Positions 46,350 to 58,400 of a DNA stretch of 64,000 bases are shown here, piece by piece; position 1 is the first letter of the stretch, and every line of letters begins with the position of its first letter. Under the pieces are notes generated by a model. That model saw nothing but the letters and a program-made list of their open reading frames with translations, searched no databases and was not told where the DNA came from. Origin of the DNA: Phoenix dactylifera (Eukaryota; Streptophyta; Magnoliopsida; Arecales; Arecaceae); assembly GCF_009389715.1 (NCBI RefSeq), contig NW_024067908.1, positions 310,001 through 374,000 on the forward strand, given 5' to 3'. A program made the position numbers and the translations under genes.

Positions 46350-48982
46350 TCAATCAAGACGGTGGAGAAGATATTCAACTTCAACAAGCTTGGTCAGAGG
46401 TATAACCCAATCTCCATAAAGATGATAGGCTATTGAGGGATCAACCTTATAGTTGGTCCGGTTACTGTTACTGTCACCTGTATCATTCTCATCCAAGGTT
46501 ATGTCTTGCCCAAACACCATGGCCTTCTTTTTCACTCTTCTCTTCACCAATTCTTCTTGACTTTCAGATGTCAATAGTTTCATCAAAGCATCCTTATCCT
46601 GAATAAAAGGGATATATAATAATTATCAAACTTGGGGAAAGTTCATAGAGGGTGATGAAGTTAGCACATTAAGCTAGATGGAGTAGTATGAGAAATGTAA
46701 GGGTGAAGGAAGACCTGAGCACGAATTGCAGGATTATAGTCTTGCGGGGCATCTCTGTACTTCGCTTCTGCTACAAATCTTCCGTAGTGGATTCTTCTTG
46801 AGAGGGCCTGAGAAAAATAGAATGCTATTCAGAATCAGCATTTAGTTATGAGGACAATGATATCAGACTTAACAATTGTTACCTGCAAACATACAAGATC
46901 TGATGCTGCTGTTAGTGCATAGTTACCATCATTTCCCCTTGTGGTGAACAGTGATAACAAGTCATTAAAATACATAGTCCAAATGGTCTTGGTCACATTA
47001 ACAGATGCTGCTGCTGGATACAACACCTGCACTTGGAATAGAATTGAGAACATTAGAAGTATAAATGCTGAAAATGTGGAGCGAAATGTTGGAGTGGGTC
47101 AATTACCTGTGGGAACTTGTAAGGAGGTGCTAAAGTCGACAATGGTAAATTATTGGGGAAGAAGGGGATCTCCTCTGGGTTTTGATATCGTCCAGCCTAT
47201 AAAATGTTGTTAGATCATATAACTCTTCATGTAATGAAAAATACTGCAATAAATAAGGATATAGAGCTGTCCCAAGATTGATATGGAGAATAAAGAGACA
47301 TGACACTAATTATTTCTGCTGAACTTTGTCGTTGGCCTTGAGTATTGGATGCAACGATGCTCAATTTTTACAACCTACTAGTTTGCTATGGATGGAATTA
47401 AACCAATGCAAGTAACACGCAAGTCATTGCATGAATGTGCAATCATCACAGTTAAAATGATTTTGCACAAGATGCCATTTATATGTTAAAAGTAAGTGAG
47501 GTACCCAATTCATAAAATACAAAAGGAAAATAACGTAATTATATCCTACGCCTAGTGTACCAGCTCAATGGTACATCGGGATAATTATTTTCTACCATGT
47601 ATCCCTCCCTCCTCTCATCAATATAGAAGAGAACTATAAGAAAAAACAAGGGAAAGAAAAAAAAAAAACGAGCAATCCCTAATTTCCACTCCCATCCATT
47701 GCACTAACCTTTCCCTCCTCCCACCAGTCATCTTTGAGTCCTCACCGCTGGAGCTGGCCACATATTTCAAGGTCAATACCCTACTCTTTCTGAAGCAATC
47801 CTTCATCAAGACCACTGCCCTCTCCTCCTGGAGCTTTGGCAATTCCTCCCCCAAGGGCACCATCACTAACATCAATCTTGCTCGCATGGGCCTCTCCGGT
47901 TATTCCTTTTATTGAGGTACTTAGACAAACATAAATGCTTGTGAGAAGGATGGAGGGTGGAGCGGTCGACAGTTGGCGCTCAAGAGAGGGGGTGGCTAGG
48001 GTTCCGTTCGCTCGATAGAAGAGGTGGAAAGCTCATTTTCCTTTTTTTTCTGATGCTAAAGTAGCCAGACAGACGCATGGTGGAAAAGAATTGGCCTAGC
48101 GTACTGTTGAGCTAGTACATCGGGCGTAGGATATAATTTCTCGACAAAAGTGACGAGAACAACTTTTATTTGGAAGATACAATAAAATACCAACAACTGC
48201 ACCCAACAATCAAAATATTTTCGAGGATATATACTATACCAAACCATAATCTAATTATATTGTTGATATGCTTTTTTTTTTTTTTGAAATAATCAATCGT
48301 ACTGTACACATCATTTGTACACTCTCCCAAATAAATCCCTACTGGAAGAAAATATTTTCCACAAACGTCTTAAGCGGGGAAGAAGTCTCTATACGATACC
48401 AACTTCATAAATGTAGGAACTACTCCTGATGTAACTCGGATACCATACAGTAATTAGATTAGTTTTTGACACAAATAAGTAAGATAAAGCAATTCAGTTG
48501 GCGTTTGACAAACATAAGTCAAACCGGAGCTATTGATTACAGTACCCGATTCACAAAATAACAAACAAAAGTGAGCAGAACAACTTTCATTGGGAGTCGC
48601 AGCCATAAAACTCGGAAATATCAACCAAAATTCATAGCACAAAAGAAGACAAAGTGAGAATGAGAGAAGAGAAAAAAGATCGCACCTTGGCCTGAACAGC
48701 CTGTGTCTCCCTGACAAAGATTTCGACGAGTGAGAACTTCCCATGGAGATAGGAGGGATCGTAAGTCGGGGAATTGTATGGGTATTTGGCCCTCTCAATG
48801 AGGCTGAACACAATCGTGTCCTCCTCCCTGGTGAGGAAATCTCTCACCGAGTCGAGCGTCAGTCCTTTCAGTGAATCCTGGAGACGCCGACAATGGCAGA
48901 AAGAAGAGAAGATGAGCACACCGTAAGCAAAGGAGAGGAAACGAGGAAACATAGAGGACGGAGTAGTAGGAGAAGAAGCCAT
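46350..48982 (-). CDS. Chorismate mutase, copy B, with N-terminal signal-like segment
   Basis: Second copy of the AroQ-type enzyme (chorismate to prephenate). Exons: 48686-48982, 47107-47196, 46883-47026, 46715-46807, 46350-46598; all GT-AG and phase 0; 290 residues. It keeps EDTIVFSLIERAKYPYNSP, GRYQNPEEIPFFPNN, NDGNYALTAASDLVCLQ, ALSRRIHYGRFVAEAKY, YNPAIRAQDKDALMKLL and WVIPLTKLVEVEYLLHRLD. The N-terminus MASSPTTPSSMFPRFL and a hydrophobic stretch match copy A, so the secretory-type leader is conserved. Differences: KTIWTMYFNDLLSLF against KAIEYMYFNDLLPLF in copy A, and SIAYHLYGDW against SVVYRLYGDW. No stops or shifts, so both copies look intact. An open frame extends upstream of 48982 but is not shared with copy A. 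Confidence 0.92.
47537..48138. mobile_element. TIR element in intron 1 of chorismate mutase copy B
   Basis: Ends are inverted repeats of about 37 bp: AATTATATCCTACGCC, TGTAC, AGCTCAA and GTAC occur in the same order at 47537-47574 and on the complement of 48102-48138. Absent from the matching intron of copy A (31955-33658). Internal plus-strand sequence (47740-47910) reads LLFLKQSFIKTTALSSWSFG and GTITNINLARMGLSGYSF, faintly like the first exon of an LRR receptor kinase, perhaps captured DNA. No clear target duplication; class (Mutator-like or other) open. Confidence 0.65.
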
Positions 48983-49207
48983 TGCCAGAGAGAGAAAATG
49001 AAGAAACCTGGAGGAGTAGAAGCTATTGCGGACCGAGGGGTGTCTTTTAAGCTTCTTGGGGCTTTGAAAGTCCACTCCGAAAGCGAAAGGCATCCGCTGC
49101 CGGCGGAGGCTCGCATTCTTGGAAGGTCAGCTTGCATGCTTTCCGTTGATTTTTTTTTGGTCTTTGTGGTTGGAAGTGATTGTTTGTTCGGTTAGTTTTA
49201 AATTCTG

Positions 49208-52200
49208 CCGAACGTTAACAGTTGAGGAAGGAGGAGGAGAAGCAAAGTCAGCGAATGAAGCCGGATCTCGTTCTCTGGTGCATGCACCAACCAACTTCGC
49301 CGCCTGCGGCCGCCTTCTTCAGGACTTTTAATGGAGAACTTGTTAGATGGGCCAGATGGACCAGTTCAATCGTTTCTCGCCGCTTTACTTTACTTTATTT
49401 TTTTTTTTAAGGCTGGTCCTTTAATACATAAATATTATAAAAAAATAGTCAACTTTTTATTGATTAACTTACTTACATTGTTATGCTACTTTACGATTGC
49501 TAAGTAATTTTTTCATGAATATGGAAAAACCCTTACCCATCTAAAACATGGATAAATTATTTTCCCATCAATTGATAAAATAATATTTTTATTTTGTTTC
49601 TAAAATAATATATAATATATGTTATAACATATTACAAAATATATAATATGATATAATATAATATATGATTACTATTATGTATAATAAGATTTATATAATA
49701 AAGATATTATAGAAAATATGGATAAATTTTAGCAACTTATTCAAAAAAGTAGTAATGCAAAAGAAATTTTGAAGAAACTTTCTAATGCATAAAAAAACCT
49801 ACATAAATTAAATTTTTGTCTAAATATTGTCTCAAAAATATTTATCTAAAAAAAATAATTTTTTAGATAAATTTTTTATCTCCTAAAGAACAGGCCTTTA
49901 GGGTGTCATCTTGTCGGCCATTCACATGCACATCAGACAAGGACATTACTTAAATGGGCTGTGTTATTAATGATTGAAAGAAAAAAATGATTTTCACTCC
50001 AAAAAAAAAAAACTTGCAAGGGGATTAATGAACAAGTTCCAGTCTCATCAAGACTGTTGATAGATTAATTAGACATATAACATGGAGCATGTTCAAATAA
50101 AACATATGCATTCTAGCCCGATTGAATGGTCAAAAGCTTAAAAAAAAAAATTTCCACCTACCAACAACCAAGGGTTGTCGGACTTATCTTAATATTAATC
50201 ATCTCCAGCGTTTTATTATGAAATTTATGTTGCTATTCTTCTTGACTAATAATTTCCTAAGGAATTATAATATTTAATACACAAAGTTGAGAAAAAACCC
50301 TGCACACGTGCAAAATGATTGCAGAATATGATTTGGTCAATGCTTTCATGCATTGTTTTTTATTTATTTTTTTAATATCTTGGAAAGTCAAATTTAGGAA
50401 AACCATAGATTACCATTTTGCACTCATTATTCATGCCTCGAGCCTTCCGGTTTCGATGCAGTCATGACACTGTTCTCAAAAAGAATTCATGGCACTAGCC
50501 ATGGCACTTGCCCTGGATACTGCTGCAGAATAGCTATTTAGCTATAATGTTATTTCCAGAAATTTGGAAAAACAAATAAAGAAATCCTCAGACAAGATAG
50601 GCCAACCAAGTACCGGTGTTGGTGCATCTCAATCAAGCAAGCCTTCTTATTAAGGTTCCATCTTACACTAGCGAGAATTAGACGATCCAAAACTCAGATG
50701 CGACCCCAACTTTACTAAGGGAAAAAGGCAGAGATTAAATCATAGGAGCGTTTGACAAAAGGAATGAGTTGAATCAATGAACGGCTCGTGTCCGGCCCAA
50801 CTGCATCTAGAACGCCAAAACTCTGACTTTTAACTTGAGTCACAATCTTCCAGCTTAGGAAAAGAAGCCTTTTCCCACTCTTATCCAAAAGCACGCTCAC
50901 CTTCCGCCGTGATCCTTCTTTACCAGAGACTTCAACGCTCCAGCTATACTTTATCTTCCTTTGGGCCCCAAAGAGATCTTCCCTCTGCCTCCCATAGGCC
51001 ATAGCTCCTCGCCAATGCAAGATGTGGGAAGGGAAACAGATCTTCCCTGTTTCTCTCATAGTAATGAGCTTATCCCAGAAATTTTTTTAAAAAAATGCAA
51101 CAGAAAAAAGAAAAGAAAAAAGAAAAGAAAAGAAAAAGGCATGTCTAGCTCCCGCCAGGAGGAGGGAAAGAGATCTTCCCTCTTCCATAATGAAGCTAGC
51201 TCCAAGTCAGCATGTCGCAGAAAGAACAAAAAAAGAAAAAGAAAAACGTAGCCTGACAGAAATGGAAAAAACATTCCGTTGCAAGGGACCCTCGCTACTC
51301 CGGATTTGAGGAGGGAATCCGCTTCCTCCCATAGCAAAAAAAGGAAAAAAAAGGCGTGATATAATGGAAAGAAATTTCCAAGCAAATTTCAGGTCAGCTT
51401 CTCACAGAAGAGGGAAAAAAGAAAAAAAAATCCTAGAATACAACTGCAAGACATTGAATGGTCCAAAGAAATAGGCAACCATATAGAAAGATTGTTTCGA
51501 TGTTTTCAAACTTGGCAACAAGATCCACCCTCCAAAAAAGAAAAATAAATAAATAAATAAAAATCCCTCAGGCCGGCTATCAATTTGCAATCACATCAAA
51601 ATGAAACATCGCCCTAAAATCAGGCCCTCAAACAATAACTGCGGTCTAAACAGGTAGTCTGGCCACAATCCTTTCCAGTGTCTCACGGCAATGAAGAGTT
51701 GAAACTTTACCTGGTTATCATTTGAAGAAGACCTTGAGATGCATGTGGTACGCTTGGGACTGGAGTAGCTGGCAGTCACATGCTTCAGTTTGCCAATAGT
51801 ATGTTCAACGCAAAGAAGAGTTTCGAAAGCAAAGAAAAAGATTACTCGAAAAACAAGTATGATGATACCTGCAACGCTACCACCATCGCTGCACCCACCG
51901 GTAACGATAGAGCATGGTAGAAACAAAAATAGAATTGAGAATAAAATTCTGAAAAACGTAGCTACGAAGGAATTTATGAGCATAGCGTGAAAAAGATGAA
52001 TCATTTAACCAATCATTCAGAAATACAAAAATTGTTTCCATGCTTTTCAGAAATGTTGCTTCCTTAGCAAACTCAATCTGGCTTCAGAAATCTATGAATC
52101 ATGGTCATCAGAAGTTGATGCATTCTGGATCTCCAGCACGACGAGATATAGACAGAGACACAGTAAAGCAAGGGATTTACCTTTTGGAGCAGATACTTAA

Positions 52201-52487
52201 AATAGATATCCATGCACATGCTTATGTTTGATAGTTTTATAAAAAAATAAAAAAAATGGTTTTTAACATAGAGAATATAGGGATACCTTGCACCAGAATT
52301 TGTCATTCCTATATCAAGCCCACAAGGAACCAAGGGCTCCAAGGTCCCTGTGGGAGAATCAACACTTCTTTACTTGCACAAACCCACAAAAATCTTAGAC
52401 AAAGTCCCATTTCTTAATGGTTTTTGTTTACATTGTCACCAAACTGACATTGTTCTAAGAACCATAATTAACGTGTCCCAATTAAAC
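49208..52487. other. Intergenic region between chorismate mutase B and eIF5A
   Basis: The right end includes the 3' UTR of the minus-strand eIF5A gene. Bases 49400-49900 are very AT-rich. Around 50700-51420 three similar motifs (GATCTTCCCTCT/CTGC with polypurine A-runs) recur, suggesting a local repeat. Minus-strand open frames at 50715-51059 (114 codons) and 51591-52004 (137 codons, hydrophobic start) have no recognised domain and I do not call them genes. Confidence 0.4.
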
Positions 52488-55400
52488 TTATTTGGGCCCA
52501 ATGTCCTTTAGAGCACAGATCTGCTCCTCTCCCATGGCAGACATGACAGTCACCACCAGATCCTTCCCTTCAGCAAAACCATCTTTGATCTGCAACATTT
52601 AAACAATAAAAGAACAGATACAATTAACGCTCACAAAGAATATGAAGGAAACAATAAAGGAAAAGAAATGGTGAGAGCTTCCATGGATTGAACAAGAAGG
52701 AAATAATAAAAGAAAAGAGATGGTGAGAGCTTCCATGGATTGCAAGTTTTTCCTCTGCTTCATGAATATCATGAAACTGAATTTCATGGACAAGATTTTA
52801 ATTAGCTTACTTGGCTTGCCAATCGCCAAGCCTCCAACTCTTTGGGGCCAAAAGGTATCTCAGGAGACAACAATATCTTAACAAGGAAAAACTAGAAGCG
52901 CGAAAAGAATAGGTGCACCACAAGCTAAAAATTAAGAAAAGTTGATTAAAGTGCAAAGTTATTATAAGTGAAACATGTGTGATAAATTGCTTGCTATTAC
53001 AAAACATATCTTTGCTCTCAAGTCTCAAGTGAATATTTTATAACATTTCAACCATGTCAGTAGCAACACGGGAGCAAACATCTGATAGCCTGAGGGTTAG
53101 ATGCACAAAATGTCTTAGCCTAAATGCCCTGCACCTGTCAAATGATAAGAAACAATAGTCTCCTTGATGTCCAGAGATGGTGGATAGTGGTTACCAGAGG
53201 ATATAGTCCAAATTAAATAATTATAGAATGCATGCCAGTACAATAGATATGATCAATAGCTTTATCTCTCACCTGCTCCTGTTTCCTTTGTCAGTCTTGT
53301 TTTACCAGTTGCCCATATCAAAAGGTCAGGCCTCCATAATGAGGACTTCATCAACATTTGCCAGACCATTTCCGTCAATCCTTTCCTCGATGATCAAAAA
53401 AAATTGATCCAGCCAACTTGAAATTCAGATTAAGCAAACTTGAATTGGATCCAAGCAGTCCCATACAATCTACTTGATTTTCTAACTATGTTTGCTTTAG
53501 ATTAAAATCTACCAATTTGTCCTGCCCATTGGACTACCTCCATCCAAACTAACACCTTTGAACCAAAGTCCTCACTAAAATAGTTTCAGGCATTTATTGT
53601 GCAATTTAATACCATATTAATCATTTTCCTTCTTCTAGTTGACTTTTCAAGGAAAGCCACAGTTCATTCTGTCTCCATTTTTTTCTCTTGGTAATTAGTG
53701 ATATTTTAAAGAATTGCAAGAGACGAGAGAATTGCTTGGAAGCTTAGGCTGTCTGACAATGAAAAATTCTTACTACCCCATCAGGAAAAGAGTAGTTTAC
53801 CATACAATTTACCTCCTAGTGGACATTCACGATTAAAATCATGTAAATGCAACTAGCATCAGAAAAGCAGTTAAGGCTATAGTGTCATTGTTCACACTTC
53901 AAAAAAATAGTCAAAAAAGAATCCCTCCAGCGAGAAGTGGGAAAGTCAAAGTAAAGATGGGTAGTTTTGAAGGGATAAACGTGATGTTTTCAATTCCAAA
54001 TGAACTACCATCAAAGTTGAGATAGCTTCATTTCTTCCCTAATCAGTGATAATAATTAGGAGAAGAATAAAAAAGTCACCCCCGAAATGACTCACATTTC
54101 CCTGCTACCCTCTTATCTCATCCGTACCAACCACCTAAATTAAATAATACTTGCTACTTCCTTAAATGTGTTTCCCCCCTTCCCCATTAATTCATGCATA
54201 TATATTGGTTAATATAAAATATGAAGTCCTTCAATCATTCTAGTTCTCTTTTGACAACTAGATTTGCTTCTCCCAGTTTTAATAAATTTATATTCCCTCA
54301 AAAAAAAAATCAATCCATGAGCAGTCAATTTTCCATAAATCATCTTCAGCTTCCTTAGCAGATAAAACCAATTGAAACCTATTCCCATCCTCTGCTTGAT
54401 TACTTAAAAATTAAAACTAGCTATAATAAACAACAATTGACACCAAAAAATCAAGGTACAATTCATGAGGAGAAGCTTATTTTTAAGCAAGGTTTTGAGT
54501 CAATGCAGTTCTTATTAACATGACATAGAGCCGTATACAAGAAGCCCATGTAAATATATGTACGATATAGTAAAAGATCATAAACAAAATGATGGAGATC
54601 ATATAAAATTTAAATTTGTAAATTACTGCATCAACTTTCTCATAAATTTCCCTCAATCATGAAGGGTTCATATACAGGTGTTTCCCTCAAGAAAAAAAAT
54701 GAAGTATAAGGTTGCAGCAGATTTACTAATTGATAAACACAAAGAAGCTTGGTACTCATGACCCTGATGAGGCTCCTATCATGAGGAAGCACCTATGCCA
54801 TGAATGAAAAGTATGGTCCTGTGACGAGGCAGATCCTCTATCAAAAGTTCACCTCACCACAGGAGCATAGATAATCAACATAGAATTGTATATGGGGATA
54901 AAGGACAAGCTGTAAAGGAGGCCTGAATAATGAGCAAACAACCAAGTAGGCCTCTTAAAATTCTGAAATCAAACAATGTAGAACTGCAAAGTAGCAACAC
55001 CTGCTAGCAACAAGGTACAAGGAGATTCCATAAGCAGCAGTATTCCTCCATTAGAAAAAGATGATGTTGGAAATTGACATGATATGCAAGAGATGAACCA
55101 TTAGCACTAATCAAGGAATGTCAAACTAATCCGAACCAATGCCACTTGGGACAATTCAGCTGTGTGGGTCGGTTCGGGTTATAAATCGCTCTGTTGCCTT
55201 TTTTTTTGTTGAGACATTTGTCGCCTCCAAAGTCGGAGGAACCGGTATCGGGCACCGTACCGATTCTCCGGCGGCTCGAGTCAGTACAAGTCATGCCGGG
55301 CCTGTACCAACGAGGGCACAGTACTGTGGGAGAGAGGAAAAGAGAGAGAGAGAGAGAGAAGGGGGAGAGAGGCTGCTGGAGGGTGGTGGACGCCAGTGGA

Positions 55401-58400
55401 CGGCCACAAGGGGCCGGTGGGGGCCGATTTGCTGACTTCATTTAAAAATCCAAAACTTTTTAGCCGTGGCCGGACCTCTGCTTCATTCGAAATAGAAGAA
55501 CCGGCTGCGGCCTCGCCCCCTGCGGCCTCCGACGGCCCCCGCCGCCTCTCCCTCTCCCTCCCCTGCTCGCTTTCTCTTTCCTTTTCCTTCACCGGCTCTA
55601 GCATGTCTCTCGTTTCTACAGCCAAAACCGTACCCGTGAGCCACCGGTACGGTTCGGAACGGGTAGAACCGCCGCCGACCTTGGTCGCCTCTTTAAGAGC
55701 CTTCGAGATTTTCTCTCTGCTCTCTCCACCTCACGATCCCTCCTCCATCACATCCTGCTCGCCATTGGCTATGAATTATTCCAATGCCACCATCTCCACC
55801 TCCTTCCCCTCCCTTTCCTTTAGATCCACCCCTTCGACAACTCCCTCATCTCAAGTCTCATCTCGATGCCGATCCACATGTGATTACTCCATGACCTCGT
55901 CCTTGTCGATGACATCATCACCCTCGCCTTCACCATGCTCCCTGACAACATCTCTCTCTCTCTCTCAGGTCTCCTGCATGCCCCCTCTCTCTCCCTTCGT
56001 CTCCTTCTTCCTCTCCCCCTCTCCCTCTCCCTTCCCCTCTCTCTCATTCTTCGCTCCTCCCTCTCCCCCTCTCTCTCTGTTTCGGTATGCTCCAGCATGG
56101 CACGGTACAAACCCGTGCCATACCATACTAGTAGTCAACCAATAGGGGTCACAGCACCAGTTTAGCGAACCTTGGTACTAATCATAGTATGCAAGTGCAG
56201 TAGTAAAGTCTCATCGCAAGAATCATATAACGATGGAGTTAAGTCCTAAAAGAAGCAATGGATAAAAAGATGATATGCTTGAAATTATAGAAATTTGTCC
56301 TACAATTGTGCATGTCTAATAAAAAAAGAAAAATAGTGTCAGGATATGGTGTTTTCCTTGTGTAAAATGCAAGTACGATAAGCAAATGGATGGCAAAGCA
56401 TTAGTCCTAGAACATACAGGACAAGTTGGGCAGTTGTGACATATTGTGACTAAGTATAAGGAGTGAGAAAATTAACGGTGGCTCTATTAGAGGACCAAAT
56501 TTGTCAAGGAGATAATATTCATATGCCAAATGAAAAGGTTAAGAAAAAATATTATTCCAACTAATCAAAGGGTGCACCAGGTAAAGATCATCATTCAGCA
56601 AGAAGGATTATGTGGGAAAAAAGAATACATGAAGTGAAAACATAATTCACCATGGACAAGATGGAGCAAATTTGTGAGTGAAGTTTGAGGCTCTAGGAAA
56701 AATGAGATAACAAGCAGATTGAGTCATAAGGCTGTGGTGAAAGTAGACAGATGAGAGAAAAAGAAAAAATAAGGTGGCAAAATGTGCTGACTGCTGAATA
56801 TATGGAGCTACAGGAAAATAGCCAACAATCAGAGTCTTGACCCAAAGAAATTGCACCCCATCCATTAACCAGTTAAAATAAGTGAATCCCACCGACCAGA
56901 GGTCAGATCCATAAAGAAATAAAAACAAGACAAATGAGAGTAGACACATACTAGCCACTACTTTGTGGAGTACAGTGAACTCTGAAGGATCAACATCTTT
57001 AATATAAGTACAGATTGTAGGGCCCAAAGCAGATCTGATAAACTTGATAAGTCGCACATCAGTGTTGTAGCAATCAAAAAAAACAAAAGGATTAGAAATT
57101 TAAAACAAACTCTAACAAATATTGCCTGACAATTAGAACCCAATCAAGTGAACCACTTTTTTTCTTCTAAAAATTGAATTGTCATACAAATTGACAAATT
57201 ACATGGATCCCATTTGACTTGGTTAGTGTTAAAAGATGACTCCTTATTATAAGGTGTAATTTGTAAAAAGACGTGGCCAAAGATAAAAACCTGGGCAAGC
57301 AAAGTCTCATCGGTTGGAAGCCTCAGGTCATCCTTTGTGTTCCCATTCTCCATCAGAAGACTCACCTGCAAGATAAGAACTCAGCCCAACTGGTTCACAA
57401 CACGAACAAGGTTCAACAAATCCATGTATTGTATGAATCTCAAAATGGAGATTGAAAGGTAGTGAATGAGCATACAAAACCATCTTCAGATATATCAATG
57501 AGTTGATAGTCAGTGCGAGTAACATGAGGAGCCTGCACAAATCAACAAACAAAGGATTTAAAACTCAATCTTAGAATGATTTCCATACTTCTGTGAAGGG
57601 TGACAATGAGAAAATGGATTACATCGCAGTTATGGGATGAAGGAACAATATCCTCAAGCTTTTTGGAATTGAAGATATCAATTGCAACGAAGTGGCACTT
57701 GGCATGACCATGCTTGCCTGTTTTAGAGGTTGAAACCTCAACAACCTACAACAAAATTCATTCTAGGATTAATATTCAGCAAAATAGAAAAAGGAGAGAG
57801 AATGTATTTGAATGATTTTTTATTCAAGTAAGGTTTGTTCTCCATTAGCAACTTGTGGATAATAGCTAACACATTGACAATGAGCCAACCAAACAACCAC
57901 CATTCACCTCATCAATAGAAACTATAAAATAAAACTTAAATCATCAAGAAGATGGTAGAATACCAACATGCAGCTTAAACAAATAGTAATAACAATAGTT
58001 CATGCATAATAGTATCAAAACAATAATCTCAACATAATGGTAGAATGGTCCCAAAACATTAATCTAAGCCGAAATAGAGAAGAAACTAAAACAAGTAATA
58101 GCAAAACATGTCTAAAACCTACTGTCTTTGTTATTTTTTCCAACAAGCTGGAATTTGGCCACATACACGATGCATTCAGGATCAAGGCCTTTGGGGTCCA
58201 ATAGAGTATACCTATTAAAAGATGAAAAATAACAATTTGCGAAATATGAATCTTATTAATGAAGTAGAAGTTAGAATTTTTCTTTTTGTTTGTTGTTCTC
58301 CGGTTCAACTGTTGGGTTATTAAGCATATAGGTTGCAAAATCGACAGGAAATATCAGGAGATCAAAAAAGAATTGTAATTATTATCACCATCATCATCCC

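Larger units (their letters stand above)
45915..49207. repeat. Segmental duplication, copy B (partner 29815-34092)
   Basis: Same orientation and gene content as copy A. Differences include a shorter 3' flank and a TIR element in intron 1. Confidence 0.8.

Noticed and set aside
51591..52004. 137-codon minus-strand frame with hydrophobic start, downstream of eIF5A
   Set aside because: No recognised family and no splice or start evidence; could be chance.
55121..56165. Overlapping frames up to 249 codons on both strands
   Set aside because: Ser/Pro/Leu and Arg/Glu low complexity from CT/GA repeats, no domain.
56647..57057. 136-codon frame inside the eIF5A intron
   Set aside because: No recognisable domain; intron position and AT-rich composition favour chance.
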